Shown here in pieces: positions 1 through 12,949 of a stretch of DNA of 64,000 nt. The notes below the pieces were generated by a model. The model was not told the origin of the DNA and ran no database searches. It saw only the letters and a list, made by a program, of their open reading frames with translations. Made by a program: the position numbers and the translations under genes. Origin of the DNA: Epichloe hybrida (taxonomy: Eukaryota > Ascomycota > Sordariomycetes > Hypocreales > Clavicipitaceae); the NCBI GenBank assembly GCA_019022495.1, contig JAFEKR010000001.1, positions 4,836,001 through 4,900,000 of the forward strand. The letters run 5' to 3'. The stretch's first letter is position 1. Each line of letters begins with the position of its first letter.

Positions 1-589
1 AGCTAGGGTGACGTAAGCTAGGGTGACGTAAGCAGGTTACCCTACACGTAACTTACCCTATAGCTATCTTTGACAACGATTTTCTCTTTATCTAGAGGTC
101 GTACAAAAGTTTTACATATAGCAAATTAAAGCTTAAAGATAGGGCTTTCTTTTTATGCAAGGTTATTTTTTAGACCAAAAGTTGGTGCATACGGGTTGCT
201 AGCTAGTATGGTGGTGAGTCGATTTTTTGGTTTTTGTATACAAATGAATTTTGCGGAAAATCAAAAGTGGCCCGTAAGACCCCGTTGGCGGCCCAGATCC
301 ACCAATACGGTCGGTAGGTCTATGAGAGGAAGAAGATCTTTTCAACTAGCTAGATAGCTAGTCCTCTCAACTAACAACAGCCGCATTGCCCGTACAACGT
401 ATCTAAAATCAATTCTATTGCTCTATAAGATATCATAAAAGTGATCTAAATCGAATTCTATTAGTTGATAACTGCCACAACCTTCCGTTGCGTTGCGTTG
501 ATTGATTCAACGTTGCAGCCCTATTGGTCCCTGACCGTAGAGCTTGCACCCGTACAGCTGTTGCTAGCTGGCAACTAGCTCCCTACAAT
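1..589. other. Left-edge sequence without a recognisable gene
   Basis: This stretch is less AT-saturated than what follows and keeps CpG-containing words, so it seems largely outside the RIP-mutated repeats. The first 33 bases contain a direct duplication of a 15-base unit, AGCTAGGGTGACGTA. The only open frame (524-742) begins with GTG and has no support. I see no gene or RNA here. Confidence 0.4.
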
Positions 590-2789
590 TCAATAATAGC
601 TAGTCTTTCTATAAGTTTATTAAAGTATTTAATTATTAACTTACTTAGGTTATTATTTATTATTCCTTATAGGGAAGTGTTATTTTACTCTAGTAGATAT
701 CTTTACTATATATCCTTAGTTTTAAATTATTCTCTTATATAGCTAATAAGCATAAGGAGATCTTATAGTTATCTAGGTTTAGAGAGGTAGTCTATATAGT
801 ATTATAGTGCTTTGCCTTTAAGTATAACCTTAAAAGTATAACTAGCTTATTTAGGCTAGATATTAAGTAACTTATACTTTCTATAGAATATTTAAAGCTT
901 TAATTTAAGGATATTATAGTTATTAGTACTATAGAGTTATTCTTTAAGGTATACCTTAGATAGGTTAATAATTTACTTTAGCAAAGGTCTCTAGGTCTAT
1001 AGGGGTTCTCTAGGTGTTTCCCTTTATATTTATAAAAGGGGTAGTAAGGTCTTTAGGAAGTAAGAGGGTAGCTTTATAGGCAGCACCCTTAGGGCTTATT
1101 ATTCTCTCTAATCCTTCTCTTCCTTATATTAGGAAGGAGAAATTATAGCTCTTTAAGCTATACTAATAGGGGTATTACTAGCCCTAGATAGTATAAGTTA
1201 CCTTTATTAGTAACTCTCTTACTTAGGGGTATTATTAGTAGTGTTACTAGGGTAATACTACTAACTTACCTCTAGTAAAGGTATAGGTAAGGGAGTTACC
1301 TATAGATACTTATAAATAGTATCCTTAGGTAGTCTTAACTCTAGGTTAATTAACCTTCCTAGGGGAGATTAGCTAGGCCTTCCTAGAGGGGATTAACTTA
1401 GTTTTCCTAGGGGAGTCTAGCTTATTAATCCTTTTAATAGTAATTATACTAATAAATAAGGTAATAGGGTAGGTTACCTAGTTCTAATATTACTATTATC
1501 TAGTAGATTATAGAAGAACTCTTTATTTTATAGGTTCTTTTAGAAGCCTATATACTTCTTCCTAGTCTCTTTAATTTCTTTAAGAGTCTAAAATCTAAAT
1601 TCTTCTTAGTTTACTACTTCTTTAAGGTTATTTACTATCTTAGTACCTTTTCTAATAGTTATATACACTCTATTATAAAGAAAATAGTCTTAAAGTCTAT
1701 TCTATAAAAGGTCTCTCCCTTTTACGAACTTATCCCTTAATTATTTATAAAAGTTATTACTAAATTCAGAGAATAGTGTTCTTCTAAATAACCCTTACTT
1801 CTTATATTATTTAGTCTTTATAAGAATATAAAGACTAATTTCCTTAGGTATTATTATCTCTTTATATTTAAAACTTCCTATTTATTAAAGTAGTTCTTCT
1901 ATAATATATTATTAAAGCCTTATAGAGATATAGAGGTATAAGTTAGTGTAAATAGGGGTTTTTCCTTTATTAAGGTATTTATTACTATCTCCTATTTTAA
2001 TACCTTCTATAGTATTATTATAGCTATTAGTCTTACTAGGAACTCTAAATTAACTAGAGGTCCTAGATAGTCTAGCTATATCTAATATTCTAATTAATTA
2101 AGGGAGGTAAATCTTATAATATAAGAAGAAAAGGGGTATAACTATGATTATGTAATGTATTTTAAATATAAAGGATTATAAGGTAAGGTAGTTAACTTTA
2201 AATACGTAATAAAATATATAATAAAGAAAGATAAGAGAATAGCTTAGTTACTAGTATTAAACCTTTCTTTATTATTTCAAAGTCTATATAGATATAGATA
2301 TTAATACTAAAGTAAGAAGAGAGCTATATTATACCTTTCTATTAGTATAACTTATTATTAAATATAGCTCTCCTATTATATAGGGCAAGTTATTATTAGA
2401 TAAGCTACCTCTTTTAATTAACCTTACTAATCTATAGTGTTTAAAGACTACGTAGTTATCTATAAAGGTAATTACTAATTAGTATTAAATTCATAGGGTA
2501 TTAAATTTAATGTAATATAGTTATAAGCCTAAAGAATAGTATTATTATTAATTATTTATTCTAGGCTATATTATCTATTATTATAATTAATTAAGTTATA
2601 GGAAAAGAGAGGTAAAAAGCTAGAAGTTATAATATATAAAGGGAAAAGGGGTTATATATTTATATCCCTATATTTCCTAGCTAATTAACATGCTAGGTTA
2701 TAGGTCACGTGTGAGGTCCACGCGCGGCCCAAGCTTCTGCTAGGTAATTGCGGCTGCGACGCGCGATTAATATCACCTTTGTTCCAACA
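590..2789 (-). mobile_element. Ty1/copia copy A, 5' fragment (LTR plus gag region), RIP-degraded
   Basis: This is a truncated copia element on the minus strand. It keeps the 5' LTR (2483-2789) and about 1.9 kb of the adjacent 5' internal region. It matches copy C at 17258-19449 in the same orientation and copy B at 3757-5930 in inverted orientation. The match ends abruptly near 590, where unrelated sequence begins, so the rest of gag-pol was lost. Every frame is interrupted by stops and differences from the other copies are mainly transitions. No reading frame survives. Confidence 0.85.
2483..2789 (-). repeat. LTR of copia copy A
   Basis: This 307-bp LTR has the same length as both LTRs of copy B. 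On the plus strand it reads from TATTAAATT, a mutated TGTTAGATT, to TTCCAACA. The 2690-2789 end, which is the outer edge of the element, keeps CpG-rich sequence, while the inner end is transition-mutated. No partner LTR or target duplication is present because the element is truncated. Confidence 0.85.
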
Positions 2790-3756
2790 AATAAAGCTCT
2801 AATATTTTTTAGGATATTAAAATATAAAATTAATTAATTTCTCTTAATTATTTAATATATAAAGAAATAAGCTTTAAAACTAGGTTTAACTATTAATACT
2901 ATCCTTAGCTTGCTTTCTTAGTTAAATAGTTTTTTCTAAAAGTAAGTCTAAAGTAAGTTTAAAGTAAGTCTAAAGTAAGGTTATTTAGTTATATCTCTTA
3001 CTTAGTTATAGCTTTTATAGTTTTTTATAATCTAGTCTTATAAAAAGAAGGGATTTATAAAAGTGGGTCTAAAGTGGGTCTATTTAATTATACCTCTTAC
3101 TTAATTTTATTACTTTTGGAGTTTTTTATAACATAGTCTTAGAAAAGAAGGGATTTATAAAAGTGGGTCTAAAGTAAGTCTTACTAATTATAGTACTAAC
3201 TTCTTTCTAGCTTATTTGCTTAGATATTTATGATTTTCTCTTAAAAAGATAGTATACTTCAAAGTGGGTCTAAAGTGGGTCTTACTAATAATACTATTAA
3301 CTTCTTAATAGCTTATTAGCTTAAATATTTATGATTTTCTCTTAAAAAGATAGTATACTTAAAAGTGGGTCTAAAGTGGGTCTTACTAATAATAGTATTA
3401 ACTTCTTTATAGCTTATTTACTTAGATATATATGATTTTTTATTAAAAAGAAAGTATACTTAAAAGTAAGCCTTATAAATTATAGTACTTACTTCTTTAT
3501 AGCTTATTTACTTAAATATATATGATTTTCTATTAAAAAAAGTATACTTAAAAGTAAGTTTTTAATATTTTTCTAAGAAATAAGCTTAAAAAGTAAGTTT
3601 TATTAGTTTTATAAGTTATAATTGAGATTAGTATAGTAATTTAACCTTATCTATATTTTTAGAACCCTAATATATACTTTTCTAATTATTTAAGTTATTT
3701 CTTACTATTAATTTCTAATTACTTAACCTAAATATTAAAAAATAAAAAATAATTAC
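2790..3756. mobile_element. Left part of an AT-rich non-LTR element split by copia copy B
   Basis: This AT-rich, non-coding stretch was continuous with 10565-10710 before copy B inserted, as the ATTAC duplications at 3752-3756 and 10560-10564 show. The rejoined sequence ends in TGTAATGTAAT-type repeats and GCTCTG, like the elements at 51540-53119 and 53538 onward. They also share AAGTGGGTCT-type words. It has no open frame. The left end is not defined because copy A's LTR abuts it. It may be a non-autonomous DNA transposon. Confidence 0.5.
3160..3565. repeat. Tandem repeat with a unit of about 101 bp, four copies
   Basis: The word AGTATACTT recurs at 3251, 3352, 3453 and 3541, a spacing of 101, 101 and 88 bases. 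Units include AAAGTGGGTCT (often doubled), TAGCTTATTTACTTA and TATGATTTTCT. The last unit is shorter because it lacks one copy of the 12-base AAAGTGGGTCTA motif. A related AAAGTGGGTCTAAAGTGGGTCT start occurs upstream near 3060. The array belongs to the AT-rich element around it. Confidence 0.8.
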
Positions 3757-4063
3757 TGTTAGAACAAAGGTGGTATCAATCGCGCGTCGCAGCCGCAATT
3801 ACCCGGCAGAAGCTTAGGCCGCGCGCGGACCCTATACGTGACCTATAACCTAGCATATTAATTAGCTAGGAAATGTAAGGATATAAACGCATAACCCCTT
3901 TTCCCTTTATATATTATAACTTCTAGCTTTTTACCTCTCTTTTCCTAGAACTTAATTAATTATAATAATAGATAACATAGCCTAGAATAGATAATTAATA
4001 ACAATACTATTCTTTAGGCTTATAACTATATTACATTAAATTTAATACCCTATAAATCTAACA
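3757..4063 (+). repeat. 5' LTR of copia copy B
   Basis: 307 bp, starting TGTTAGAAC and ending AAATCTAACA. The first ~80 bases retain C and CpG (GTGGTATCAATCGCGCGTCG), whereas the last ~100 bases are heavily transition-mutated relative to the 3' LTR. The primer-binding region would begin at 4064 but is too mutated to assign a tRNA. Confidence 0.9.
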
Positions 4064-7000
4064 CTAATTAGTAGTTACCTTCACAGATAACCACGTAGTC
4101 TTCAAACACCACAGATTAGCAAGGTTAATTAGAAAAGGCAGCTTATCTAATAATAACTCGCCCTATGAAATAGGAGGGCTACGTTTAATAATAAGTTATA
4201 CTAATAGAAAGGTATAATATAGCTCTCTTCTTACTTTAGTATTAATATCTATATCTATATAGACTCTAAAATAATAAAGAAAGGTTTAATACTAGTAGCT
4301 AAGCTATCCCCTTATCTTTCTTTATTATACGTTCTATTACGTATTTAAAGTTAACCGCCTTACCTCGCAATCCTTTATATTCAAAACACGTTATATAATC
4401 ATAGTTATATCCCTTTTCTTCTTATATTATAAGATTTACCTCCCTTAATTAATTAGAATATTAGATATAGCTAAACCATCTAAGACCTCTAGTTAATTCA
4501 GAGTTCCTAGTAAGACTAATAGCTATAATAATGCTATAGAAGGTATTAAAACAGGAGATAATAATAAATACCCTAATAAAGGAAAAACCCCTATCTATAC
4601 TAACCTATACCCCTATATCTCTATAAGGCTTTAATAATATATTATAGAAGAACTACTCTAATAAATAGGAAGTTTTAAATATAAAGAGATAATAATACCT
4701 AAGGAAATTAGTCTCTATATCCTTATAAAGACTAAATAATATAAGAAGTAAGGGTTATTTAGAAAAACACTATTCTCTAAATTTAGTAATAACTTTTACG
4801 AATAGTTAAGGGATAAGTTTATAGAAGGAAAAGACCTTTTATAGAATAGACTTTAAGACTATTTTCTTTATAATAGAGTGTATATAACTATTAGAAAAGG
4901 CACTAAGATAGTAAATAACCTTAAAGAAGTAGTAAACTAAGAAGAATTTAGATTTTAAACTCTTAAAGAAATTAAAGAGGCTAGGAAGAAGTATATAGGC
5001 TTCTAAAAGAACTTATAGAATAAAGAGTTTTTCTATAATCTACTAGATAATAGTAATATCAGAACTAGGTAACCTACCCTATTACTCTAGTTATTAGTAT
5101 AATTACTATTAAAAGGATTAATAAGCTAGACTCCCCTAGGAAGACTAAGTTAATCCCCTCTAGGAAGGCCTAGTTAATTTCCCCTAGGAAGGTTAATTAA
5201 CCTAGAGTTAAGACCGCCTAAGAATACTATTTGTAAGCATCTATAGGTAACTCCCTTACTTATACCTTTACTAGAGGCAAGTTAGTAGTATTACCCTAGT
5301 AATACTACTAATAATGCCCCTAAGCAGGAGAGTTACTAATAGAGGTAACCTATACTATCTAGGGCTAGTAGTGCCCCTATTAGCATAGCTTAAAGAGCTA
5401 TAATTCCTCCTTCCTAATATAAGGAAGAGAAGGATTAGAGGGAATAACAAGCCCTAAGGGTACTACCTATAAAGCCGCTCTCTTACTTCCTAAAGACCCT
5501 ACCACCCCTTTTATAAATATAAAGGGAAACACCTAGAGAACCCCTATAGACCTAGAGACCTTTACTAAAGTAAATTATTAACTTATCTAAGGTATACCCT
5601 AAAGAATAACTCTATAGCGCTAATAACTATAATATCCTTAAATTAAAGCTTTAAATATTTTATAGAAAGTGTAAGTTACTTAACATCTAGCCTAAATAAG
5701 CTAGTTATACTTTTAAGGTTATACTTAAAGGCAAAGCACTATAATACTATATAAACCACCTCTCTAAACCTAGATAACTATAAGATCTCCCTATGCTTAT
5801 TAGCTATATAAGAGAATAATTTAAAACCAAGAATATATAGCAAAGATATCTACTAGAGTAGAATAACACTTCCCTATAAGGAATAGTAAATAATAACCTA
5901 AGTAAGTTAATAATTAAATACTTTAATAAACTTATAGAAAGACTAGCTATCTTATAATAAGTAATACTTAAAGTAAGCTAAACTAAAAGGGCACTCTAGA
6001 ATTAACTTATTAGAGCCTATTATAGTATTCTAGAGTGTAAAGAAGTAATTATAAATCCACTAGACAGACTACAAGAGTTCTATAAATAGATTAGAATAAC
6101 CCTTTATCTTATTAAGGAAGAGAAGAAGAACTATTAATAGTTCCTAACTAAAGCTACAACCCTAAAGTAATTCTAGACTAACTAAAGATATAATAGGACT
6201 AGAAAAGAGACCTAATACCCCTTAAAACCACAAGAAAGAGAAGGTACTTCTTACATAAAGAAGTACTATATATATAGCAAGGAAGGATGCTAGTTATCTA
6301 AGCACCCTAAAGAGAACTATAAGAAGGCGTTTTAATACTTTAAGAATCACTACCTTATAGATTTAACTAATAACTTATATCATTTATTTCTCACTTAGTA
6401 TAAGGGAGAACACAAGTCCTAACCCCCTGTTAATAACGAAATTACTTAGTATATAAAGAGCATTAGATTTAATAATAGCCCTAATAATACAGATAGGCTA
6501 GTACCTACAAGCTTCTTTACTTATAAAACCTAGATTAATAGCAAAAGAATAGTTTAATTCCTAACAAGGTAAGCAGCTTATTATAGTCTAAGTAAAGAAA
6601 ACCCCTTTTAGTAGGAACTTATAAACAAAGCCCTAGTAATATTTATATTAGAAGATCGCTATTCCTATGTAACATTCTAAGGGATTATGCCTAACACAGG
6701 AGCCGTAAAGTTCTCTACAGCAGGGCACCCTTAATTTCTTGCTTTATAATATTAGATGCCCACATTATAGCTTAATAAATTAATAGAGAAGAAGGTATTA
6801 GTTAGATTCAGCGCGGGAGACCTAATTATCACGCTTAGAGTAGCTAATATGCCTACTCCCTTTAGAAATATCCTCTTTTAAGTTATCCCTATAAATACTC
6901 TATTTCTTTTATCCCTTAATAATATAGACTATCTAAAGATTAATTTTAATATCTCTAAGAACACACTATAATAAGGAAATATTAAAGTCCCTATTATACA

Positions 7001-10000
7001 TAAATAGGGCTATGCCTAGATACTTCTTACATAGAAAGAAGAAGCAGTTGCTTAGAGCTACCTTATAGAAAGTAAGCTATAGTAATTATATTACTACTTT
7101 AGACATCTATTAATCTAACATCTACACGAGGTTCTTTGTAGATCAGGGCATAACATTAACATTAAAGCTATTAAGGAGCTAATAAGAATCTGCTACTAAT
7201 ACTAAATACATATAAATAGCCCTAATTACTTTAAGTTTACCCTTAAGGATAAGTATAGCTTTAATTATAAAGTAATAGTAAATATCTTCTACCTAGATAG
7301 TAACTACCCTATACTCCACACTATAGATATAGCCACAGCGTTTAACATAGTAAAATTCCTTAATAATATCTCTATAAAAACAACCTAGGAAGCCCTCTAA
7401 ATATACTAGATTAATACTTACCTAGGCCCCCTAGAATTTATTATTATAGACACTAGAATAAACTTCCATAGTAATAAATTCAGATAATTCGTAGCTTTAA
7501 TATTAATTTTAATTAAGGAAGTCCCTATTAAGGTATACTATAGTATAGGGAAGGTTAAAAGGTATTATAAGCTACTCTAAAGAGCCTATAATATAATTAG
7601 ACGCAAATACCCTATAACGCCAAAACCTATTACCCTTTAAATAGTAATTAAGGCCCTAAATAACACTATAGGCCCTAATAGCCTTATCCTAACCCTCCTT
7701 ATCTTTAGAGCCTACCTATATATAACAAATAAGTCCTTACTATTACCTAATATTATATAGTATGTAATTATAGTATAGAAGGCTACTAAAGAGATTAAGA
7801 GACTTCACGCCATCTAGAAAGTTAATAAGGCCCTTACTAAACGCAACAGCCTAGATACCTTAAAGACCCTTAGCTTACTACTTAGATTAAAGGTTAAGGT
7901 CTAGCAAGAAAGTAAGGGATAGGTAGGTCTATATAAGCTACTAGTAATTACTAGAGAAAGCTATATACTTAATATACCTAGAGGCCTAAAGACCTTTAGG
8001 TTAATATCTATTAAGCCTTACTATAATAACCCTAGTGCAAAGAAGATAGTAAAGCCTAGTAAAGAGGAAAGAGAAAAAGGGTAAGAGGCTTACAATAAGA
8101 ATATAGTGCTACTAATACCACTAAAGCAAGGACATAGAAGGCTATAGAAAAACCCTCCTATAATACCTTAAGGTGCTAATACCTTCCTATTAGCAAAAGA
8201 ACATAGTAACCTAGCTCTCGTAATCAAGCTATATAAGGAAGGAATCATTAAGACCCCTAGTAAACCTTTTAAGCTATTAATAAAAGCAGAAATTAACGCC
8301 TTAATTAAGTAAGGTATATTTAAATTTATTATATTTAATAAGGAAGAATATAGTAAAATTCAAATCTTTAATTCCTAAATTATTAATAAGATTAAAGGTA
8401 AGACAATAGAACCCTACAAAAAGTCATGCCTTATAATCCAAGGGTATAAGGATAAAGGGAAACAGGCTATTCTTACACAGGCCCTAACGATTTAACGCGC
8501 AAGCTAACGTCTTATCCTTACGATAGCCCTGTTAGTAAGATTAAGGAAATTCCTCATCTAGCTAAGAGATATCTATTAGGCTTATATACAAGCCTATATA
8601 TTACTAGAGCGGCTAATCCTAGCGCGCTTGCTAATTCAGACATAGCATCTCTACCCGCCTAGTATAATCTTAAGGGTTATAAAACCCCTTTACAGGCTTA
8701 TAGAGGTAGGAACACACTAGTAGGTTATGTATTATAAGTATTATAGAGAGAACCTCTAGATAGAAACCTTTATATATAATCCCTACTTACTTATAACTAT
8801 AAAGAAAAGCCCTAACTTTACCTACGTTAGAATATAAACTAATAATATAATCAGCCTCTTAGATAAGAAGTTCTCTAAGAAAGAAGAGACCTAGCTTGCT
8901 ATAGTAAGCTTTAACACAAAGCTAAAGCAATTCCTAACTTAGGACTACCCTCTTATGTTTAATAGTAGCATTATCTCGCTAGAGAATAATACTATTAAGA
9001 TCTAGTAGAAAGGGTAAAGCAATAAGTTAGAGTTAGTTTTAATAACTAACTTAAAGCATAAATACATTAAGTAGAGGGCCTAAGGCGCTTACATTACCTT
9101 AATTTGCTAACTAGAGGCTTGCTTTAACCTATCTATTACTATATAACACTAGGAGCTAACCCTAGAGGATGTAAAAGCCCTTAATTACTACCTAAAGTAG
9201 TAGATAGATTACCTAGAGAGAGGTCTAATATTCATCCTAATTAACCTTAAGAAGATAAAGCTCTTTACCTTTATAGATAAATCCTTTACTAATAACTAGG
9301 ACCTATCCTTATAACTAGGATATATACTTATCCTAGCGAATAAAGACTACACTAATAGTAAGTTTATAATTAAAGGTAATATTGTGTACTTTAGCTTAAC
9401 AAAGAGTAAGAGAGTTACGTAAAGCATGCTTACCTTAGAAGTCTATAGTATAATAGCTAGTGTTAATATAGCTCACGTAATCATAACTACCCTAAACTTA
9501 GTCACTAACTAACTAAAGCTCCTAAAGATCCTAGTTATTATATATATAGATTTATACTCCTTATATAAGTACCTTATTAAGCTTAGTATAATAAAGGAGA
9601 AATGCCTAATAATTAATATTATAGCCCTTTAATAGTTATATAAACGCTAAGAACTCTATAAGATCTAATAGATTAACGGAGAGAATAACCTAGCTAATGC
9701 CTTTATAAAGGCATTACCTAATAAGGCCCTTAAGAGCTTTATCTTAACTAACTAAATAACTATCTAGATAGAGGGATAGGTTACTTACGCGTAACACATA
9801 TATAGTAAGAGGAAAAGGTAATCCTCTAGGAGAATAGCCATAGGGATAGGATAGTAATACATAGGGGATCTACGCCCTTGTAGTTAATATCCCTAGTAGC
9901 TATAACTACGCTAGCTTACTAGGCCCTCCTAGTAAACTATAGAAATTAATAGTAGTATGTAGGAGGATAAAGGTATTGCTAAGGAGGAGGAAGATATTAT

Positions 10001-10252
10001 ATACGCGCTAAGGTATAGTATATATATTATTTTAAGGAAAAGAAGGGATTTAGAAGGACCTACTTATTCTTATATAGGCTTATAGGCTAAGCGAGATTAT
10101 TATTTCCCTTTTATTAGTAACTATATACCTAGATAAGCTATAAGTTCTTTTCCTATATCCCCTATTAATTATATTCTTAATCTATCTTTCTTTTTTTATT
10201 TCTATGATTAATATTACGTGTTAATAATCATATTAAAAGAGAGAAGTTCTAG

Positions 10253-10559
10253 TGTTAGAACAAAGGTAATATTAATCGCGTGTTATAGCTATAATTACCT
10301 AGTAAAAGCTTAGGCCACGCGCGGACCCTACACGTAACCCATAACCTAGCATATTAATTAGCTAGGAAATATAGGGACATAAACGCGCAACCCCTTTTCC
10401 CTTTATGTATTATAACTTCTAGCTTTTTACCTCTCTTTTCCTAGAACTTAATTAATCATAATAATAGATAACGCAGCCTAGAATAGATAATTGATGACGA
10501 TACTATTCTTCGGGCTCACGACTATATTACATTGAATTCAATACCTTGTGAATCCAACA
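10253..10559 (+). repeat. 3' LTR of copia copy B
   Basis: 307 bp. Its start (GTAATATTAATCGCGTGTTA) is mutated relative to the 5' LTR, while its last ~100 bases, ending GTGAATCCAACA, are the better preserved ones. This is the mirror image of the 5' LTR. Confidence 0.9.
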
Positions 10560-10564
10560 ATTAC

Positions 10565-10710
10565 ATTTAATTACAAATAATTACATGTAATGTAATGTAA
10601 TGTGTGAAAGGGGGGTGTAATGTAATGTGTAATGTAATGTAATGTGTAATAATTACATTACATTACAAACATTACACAATGTAATGTAATGTAATGTGAT
10701 GCTCTGATTA
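10565..10710. repeat. TGTAATGTAAT-type repeat end of the element split by copy B
   Basis: The stretch consists of TGTAATGTAATG words on one side and ATTACATTACA words on the other, which can pair with each other. It ends in GATGCTCTG. The reverse complement of that end, CAGAGCATC, matches the CAGAGCATTG end at 53119 and the CAGAGCATG at 35526. It was continuous with 2790-3756 before copy B inserted. A copia fragment starts immediately after it. Confidence 0.65.
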
Positions 10711-12388
10711 GATAAGAAGTTCTCTAAGAAGGAAGAGACTTAACTAGTTACTATAGGCTTTAATATAAAGCTAAAGTAATTCCTAACCTAGGATAATCCC
10801 CTTACGTTTAATAAAGGTATTATTACACTAGAGAATAATACTATTAAGATATAGTAGAAGGGATAAAGTAATAAGTTAGAATTAGTTCTAATAATTAATT
10901 TAAAGCGTAAATACATTAAGCAAAGGGCCTAAGGCGCTTATATTACCTTAATATCCTAACTAAAGGCTTACTTTAATCTATTTATTACTACATAGCACTA
11001 AGAACTAACCCTAGAAATTATAAAAGCCCTTAATTACTACCTAAAGTAGTAGATAGATTACCTAGAAAGAGGCCTAATATTTATCCTAATAGACCTTAAG
11101 AAAGCAAAGCTCTTTACCTTTATAAATAAATTATTTACTAATAACTAGGACCTATCCTCCTAACTAGGATATATACTTATTCTAGCTAATAAAGACTACA
11201 CTAATAGTAAATTTATAATTAAAGGTAATATTATATACTTTAGCTTAATAAAGAGCAAAAGAGTTATATAAAGTATGCTTACCTTAGAGGTATATAGTAT
11301 AGTAGCTAGTGTTAATATAGCTTACGTAATTATAATAACCTTAAACCTAGTTACTAAATAACTAAAGCTCCTAAAGATCCTAGTTATTATATATATAGAT
11401 TTATACTCCTTATATAAGTGCCTTATTAAGCTTAGTATAATAAAAGAGAAACGCCTAATAATTAATATTATAGCTCTTTAATAATTATATAAACACTAAG
11501 AACTCTATAAGATTTAATAGATTAATAGGGAGAATAACCTAGCTAATACCTTTATAAAGGTATTACTTAATAAGGCCATTAAAAGCTTTATCTTAACTAA
11601 CTAAATAACTATCTAGATAAGGGGATAAGTTACTTATATATAATATATGTGTAGTAAGAGGAAATATAATTCTCTAGAAGGGTAGCTATAGAGATAAGAT
11701 AGTAATATATAAGGGATTTACGCCCCTATAGTTAATATCCCTAGTAGCTATAGCTATACTAGCCTACTAGGCCCTCCTAGTAAACTATAGAAATTAGTAG
11801 TAGTATATAGAAGAAGAAAGGTATTATATTAGAAAGGGGAAGATATTATATATACGCTATAGCGTAGGATATATATTATTTTAAGGAAAGAAAGAATTTA
11901 AAAGGGATTTACTTATCCTTATATAGGCTTATAGGCTAAGTAAGATTATTATTTCCTTTTTATTAGCTACTATATACTAAGATAGGCTATAAGTTCCTTT
12001 CCTTACATCCCCTATTAATTAAATTATTAATCTACCTTTCTTTTTTATTTTTACGCTTAATATTACGCGTTAAAAATTATATTAAAAGAGAGAGGTTTTA
12101 GTGTTAGAATAAAGGTGATATTAATCACGTGTCATAGCTATAATTACCTAGCAAAAGCTTAGGCCGCGTGCGGGCCTTACACGTAACCTGTAACCTGGCT
12201 TGTTGAGTAGCTAGGAAATATAGGGCTATAAACATGCGGCCCTCTTTTCCCTTTTATTATTATGAATTCTAGCTTTTGACTTCTCTTTTTACACACATAA
12301 CGCAGCCTAAAATAGATAATTAATGATAATACTATTCTTCAGGCTCATAACCTTATTATATTGAATTCAATACCCTGTGAAACTAACA
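10711..12388 (+). mobile_element. Ty1/copia copy E, 3' fragment (reverse transcriptase end, RNase H, 3' LTR)
   Basis: The fragment begins in the reverse transcriptase region (TTAGATAAGAAGTTCTC, matching copy B near 8857) and runs through the RNase H tail and a 3' LTR. Near 11535-11600 the tail word NLANTFIKVLLNKAIKS is readable. It is RIP-degraded with stops throughout. The 5' half is absent and the break coincides with the end of the TGTAATG repeat region. Confidence 0.85.
12102..12388 (+). repeat. 3' LTR of copia copy E (shorter LTR subtype)
   Basis: 287 bp, from TGTTAGAAT to AAACTAACA. It differs from the copy B and C LTRs by small deletions and a distinct middle section (TTGACTTCTCTTTTTACACAC), and so resembles the LTRs of copy D. 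Two subtypes of the same copia family are therefore present. Confidence 0.8.
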
Positions 12389-12641
12389 CTTATAAGGCTA
12401 TATTATAAAGCTTTTTAAAAGGCTTATACTCTTTAAGGTAAGTAAGTAAGCTACTATAATAACTTTATTAACTTAAGTAAAGCTCCTAGTGCTTTCTTAC
12501 TATAGTAAAAAGCTTATAGCCTTTAGATAATTATATTAAGAGGTTAGGCTATACCTAGGAGATAACACACTTAAAATTAAATATAATAATATATAGATAA
12601 TTTACCTCCTTAAGGAAGAGTTTATTAAGCTTATTATAAAG
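12389..12641. other. AT-rich relic flanking copia copy C
   Basis: This segment was continuous with 19450-19990 before copy C inserted, as the TAAAG duplications show. It is AT-rich with no open frame, and looks like the remains of an older repeat. I could not assign a family. Confidence 0.4.
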
Positions 12642-12949
12642 TGTTAGATTCACAGGGTATTGAATTCAATGTGTAATACAGTCATAAGCCCGAAGAATAG
12701 TATTGTTATTAATTATCTATTCTAGGCTGCGTTGTCTGTTGTTATGATTGATTAAGTTGTTAGAAAAGAGAGGTAAAAAGCTAGAAGTTATAATACATAA
12801 AGGGAAAAGGGGTTACGCGTTTGTATCCCTACATTTCCTAGCTAATTACATGCTAGGTTATAGGTTACGTATGGGGTCCGCGCGCGGCCTAAGCTTTTGC
12901 TAGGTAATTACGGCTGTGACACGCGATTAATATCACCTTTGTTCTAATA
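12642..12949 (-). repeat. 3' LTR of copia copy C
   Basis: 308 bp on the left side of a minus-strand element. Its outer left portion is well preserved (CAATGTGTAATACAGTCATA), while its inner right end is mutated (TTGCTAGGTAATTACGGCTG, ending TTCTAATA instead of TTCTAACA). Confidence 0.9.

Larger units (their letters stand above)
3757..10559 (+). mobile_element. Complete Ty1/copia retrotransposon copy B, RIP-inactivated
   Basis: This 6803-bp element has two 307-bp LTRs and an exact 5-bp target duplication (ATTAC at 3752-3756 and 10560-10564). The internal region is a degenerate gag-pol read on the plus strand. Around 8412-8492 it encodes the copia reverse transcriptase word CLIIQGYKDKGKQAILTQ, and around 9670-9760 the RNase H tail word NLANAFIKALPNKALKS. 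A purine-rich tract (AAAAGAGAGAAG) lies just before the 3' LTR. Stops, mostly CAG or TGG changed to TAG, interrupt every frame. Protease and integrase positions are inferred only from copia gene order. Confidence 0.92.

Noticed and set aside
1..33. Telomere-like repeat
   Set aside because: AGCTAGGGTGACGTA is only duplicated once and does not continue as TTAGGG units.
524..742. 72-codon open frame near the left edge
   Set aside because: It starts with GTG, is AT-biased at its end, overlaps the start of copia copy A and encodes no recognisable domain.
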